Of a DNA stretch of 7,248 nt, positions 6,608 to 7,248 are shown in pieces (positions within the stretch are counted from its first letter, which is position 1; each line of letters starts with the position of its first letter). The stretch is from Bacteroidales bacterium (GTDB taxonomy: Bacteria; Bacteroidota; Bacteroidia; Bacteroidales; Dysgonomonadaceae), in assembly GCA_012518155.1 (NCBI GenBank), contig JAAYTC010000227.1, forward strand, positions 1 through 7,248, given 5' to 3'. Position numbers and translations under genes: made by a program. The notes under the pieces are model-generated. The model saw nothing but the letters and a program-made list of their open reading frames with translations. It was not told the origin of the DNA and made no database searches.

Positions 6608-6628
6608 TTATTTAACGTTATTAAATAA
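6608..6628. repeat. AT-rich palindrome upstream of the SDR-like gene
   Basis: TTATTTAA (6608-6615) and TTAAATAA (6621-6628) are perfect inverted arms around CGTTA; a second overlapping palindrome, TAACGTTA, lies at 6613-6620. It is 25 bases upstream of the start codon. It could be a regulator site; low sequence complexity weakens the case. Confidence 0.3.
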
Positions 6629-6652
6629 AACGCACATATAACAGATCATAAA

Positions 6653-7248
6653 ATGGAATTCAATTTAAAAGGAAAAACTGCCCTCGTGGGTGGTAGTAGC
6701 AAAGGGTTAGGTAGAGCGTGCGCGCTATCGTTGGCACGCGAGGGAGTCAATATCGTGCTTTGTGCCCGGGAGGAGGAGCCCCTGCAAAAAACGAAAGCGG
6801 AGATCAAATCCCTTGGGGTGGAGGTGTTGGCGCTGACGGGCGATATGGGCAATGAAGCGGATAACAAGCGTGTCGTTCAAGAGGCAACAGAACGTTTCGG
6901 GGGAATCGATATATTGATCAATAATTCGGGTGGCCCCAAACCGGGTACATTCCGCGATATTTCGGAAAAGGACCTGGATGAGGCCTATGAGTCGGTGCTC
7001 AAGTACAATATTCGTATGATCCGTTTGTGCTTGCCGTATATGGAGAAGCAAGGGTGGGGGAGAATCATCAATATTGCCTCTGTCACCGTAAAGGAGCCGG
7101 GCCCCAATATGGTATTGTCGAATATCTTTCGATCGGCCGTGGTGAGTTATGCCAAAACCATCAGCAAGGAGTTAATCGGGAAGGGTGTCACCATTAATAA
7201 TATCGCGCCGGGCTATTTCAAGACCGACCGGGTAACGCGGCTGATGGA
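6653..7248 (+). CDS. Divergent short-chain dehydrogenase/reductase-like protein, N-terminal part (3' end outside window)
   Basis: The frame runs from the ATG at 6653 to the window edge, 198 complete codons without a stop. The fold is a Rossmann SDR: MEFNLKGKTALVGGSSKGLG has a glycine-rich cofactor loop at 13-20 in which the usual TG is GG. Asp64 lies in the GDM adenine-binding position, NNSGG (90-94) replaces NNAG, Asn119 is the tetrad Asn, and Ser143 (INIAS) is the tetrad Ser. APGYFKTDRV follows at 185-194. At the YxxxK position the sequence is SNIFR (156-160), so the catalytic Tyr is Ser and the Lys is Arg. This SNxxR form occurs in a known SDR-like group annotated as beta-ketoacyl-ACP-reductase-like, with an imperfect cofactor motif and tetrad. 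Substrate and even catalytic competence are unclear; calling it fabG would be unsafe. The leader is AT-rich without a Shine-Dalgarno motif. Confidence 0.88.
   Translation, partial: MEFNLKGKTALVGGSSKGLGRACALSLAREGVNIVLCAREEEPLQKTKAEIKSLGVEVLALTGDMGNEADNKRVVQEATERFGGIDILINNSGGPKPGTFRDISEKDLDEAYESVLKYNIRMIRLCLPYMEKQGWGRIINIASVTVKEPGPNMVLSNIFRSAVVSYAKTISKELIGKGVTINNIAPGYFKTDRVTRLM

Overview
The window looks like an ordinary chromosomal stretch from a member of Bacteroidota, probably Bacteroidales. The reasons are a YfhO-type membrane protein, a GH130 protein, a small outer-membrane beta-barrel protein, a MetRS with a fused C-terminal tRNA-binding domain and a KISTS loop, A-rich leaders without Shine-Dalgarno motifs, and matches to the Bacteroidota -7 box TAnnTTTG. 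The genus is not determined; base composition is roughly balanced in genes and AT-rich between them.

Layout: 1-1689 (+) is the 3' part of a yfhO-family gene. 1690-2078 is a 389-bp gap without a credible gene. It is almost filled by a 317-bp AT-rich element (1725-2041) bounded by a perfect 13-bp inverted repeat and folding on itself through a nested series of complementary segments. 2079-2762 (+) is a secreted, probably outer-membrane, beta-barrel protein. It converges with a GH130 gene at 2788-4251 (-), only 25 bp apart. 4252-4452 holds the GH130 leader, a candidate promoter, small hairpins and an 18-bp direct repeat. 4453-6495 (-) is metG. 6496-6652 is a divergent regulatory region with a good -7 box for metG and two inverted repeats. 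6653-7248 (+) is the 5' part of a divergent short-chain dehydrogenase-like gene cut by the window end.

The genes do not form one pathway: metG is housekeeping, yfhO and the barrel protein are envelope functions, GH130 handles mannosides or related glycans, and the SDR-like protein is of unknown substrate. No CRISPR array, tRNA, rRNA, transposase or defence system was seen. The best candidate for something undescribed is the self-complementary element at 1725-2041, which could be a miniature inverted-repeat element or a structured RNA. The second is the SDR-like protein, in which the catalytic Tyr and Lys positions are Ser and Arg.
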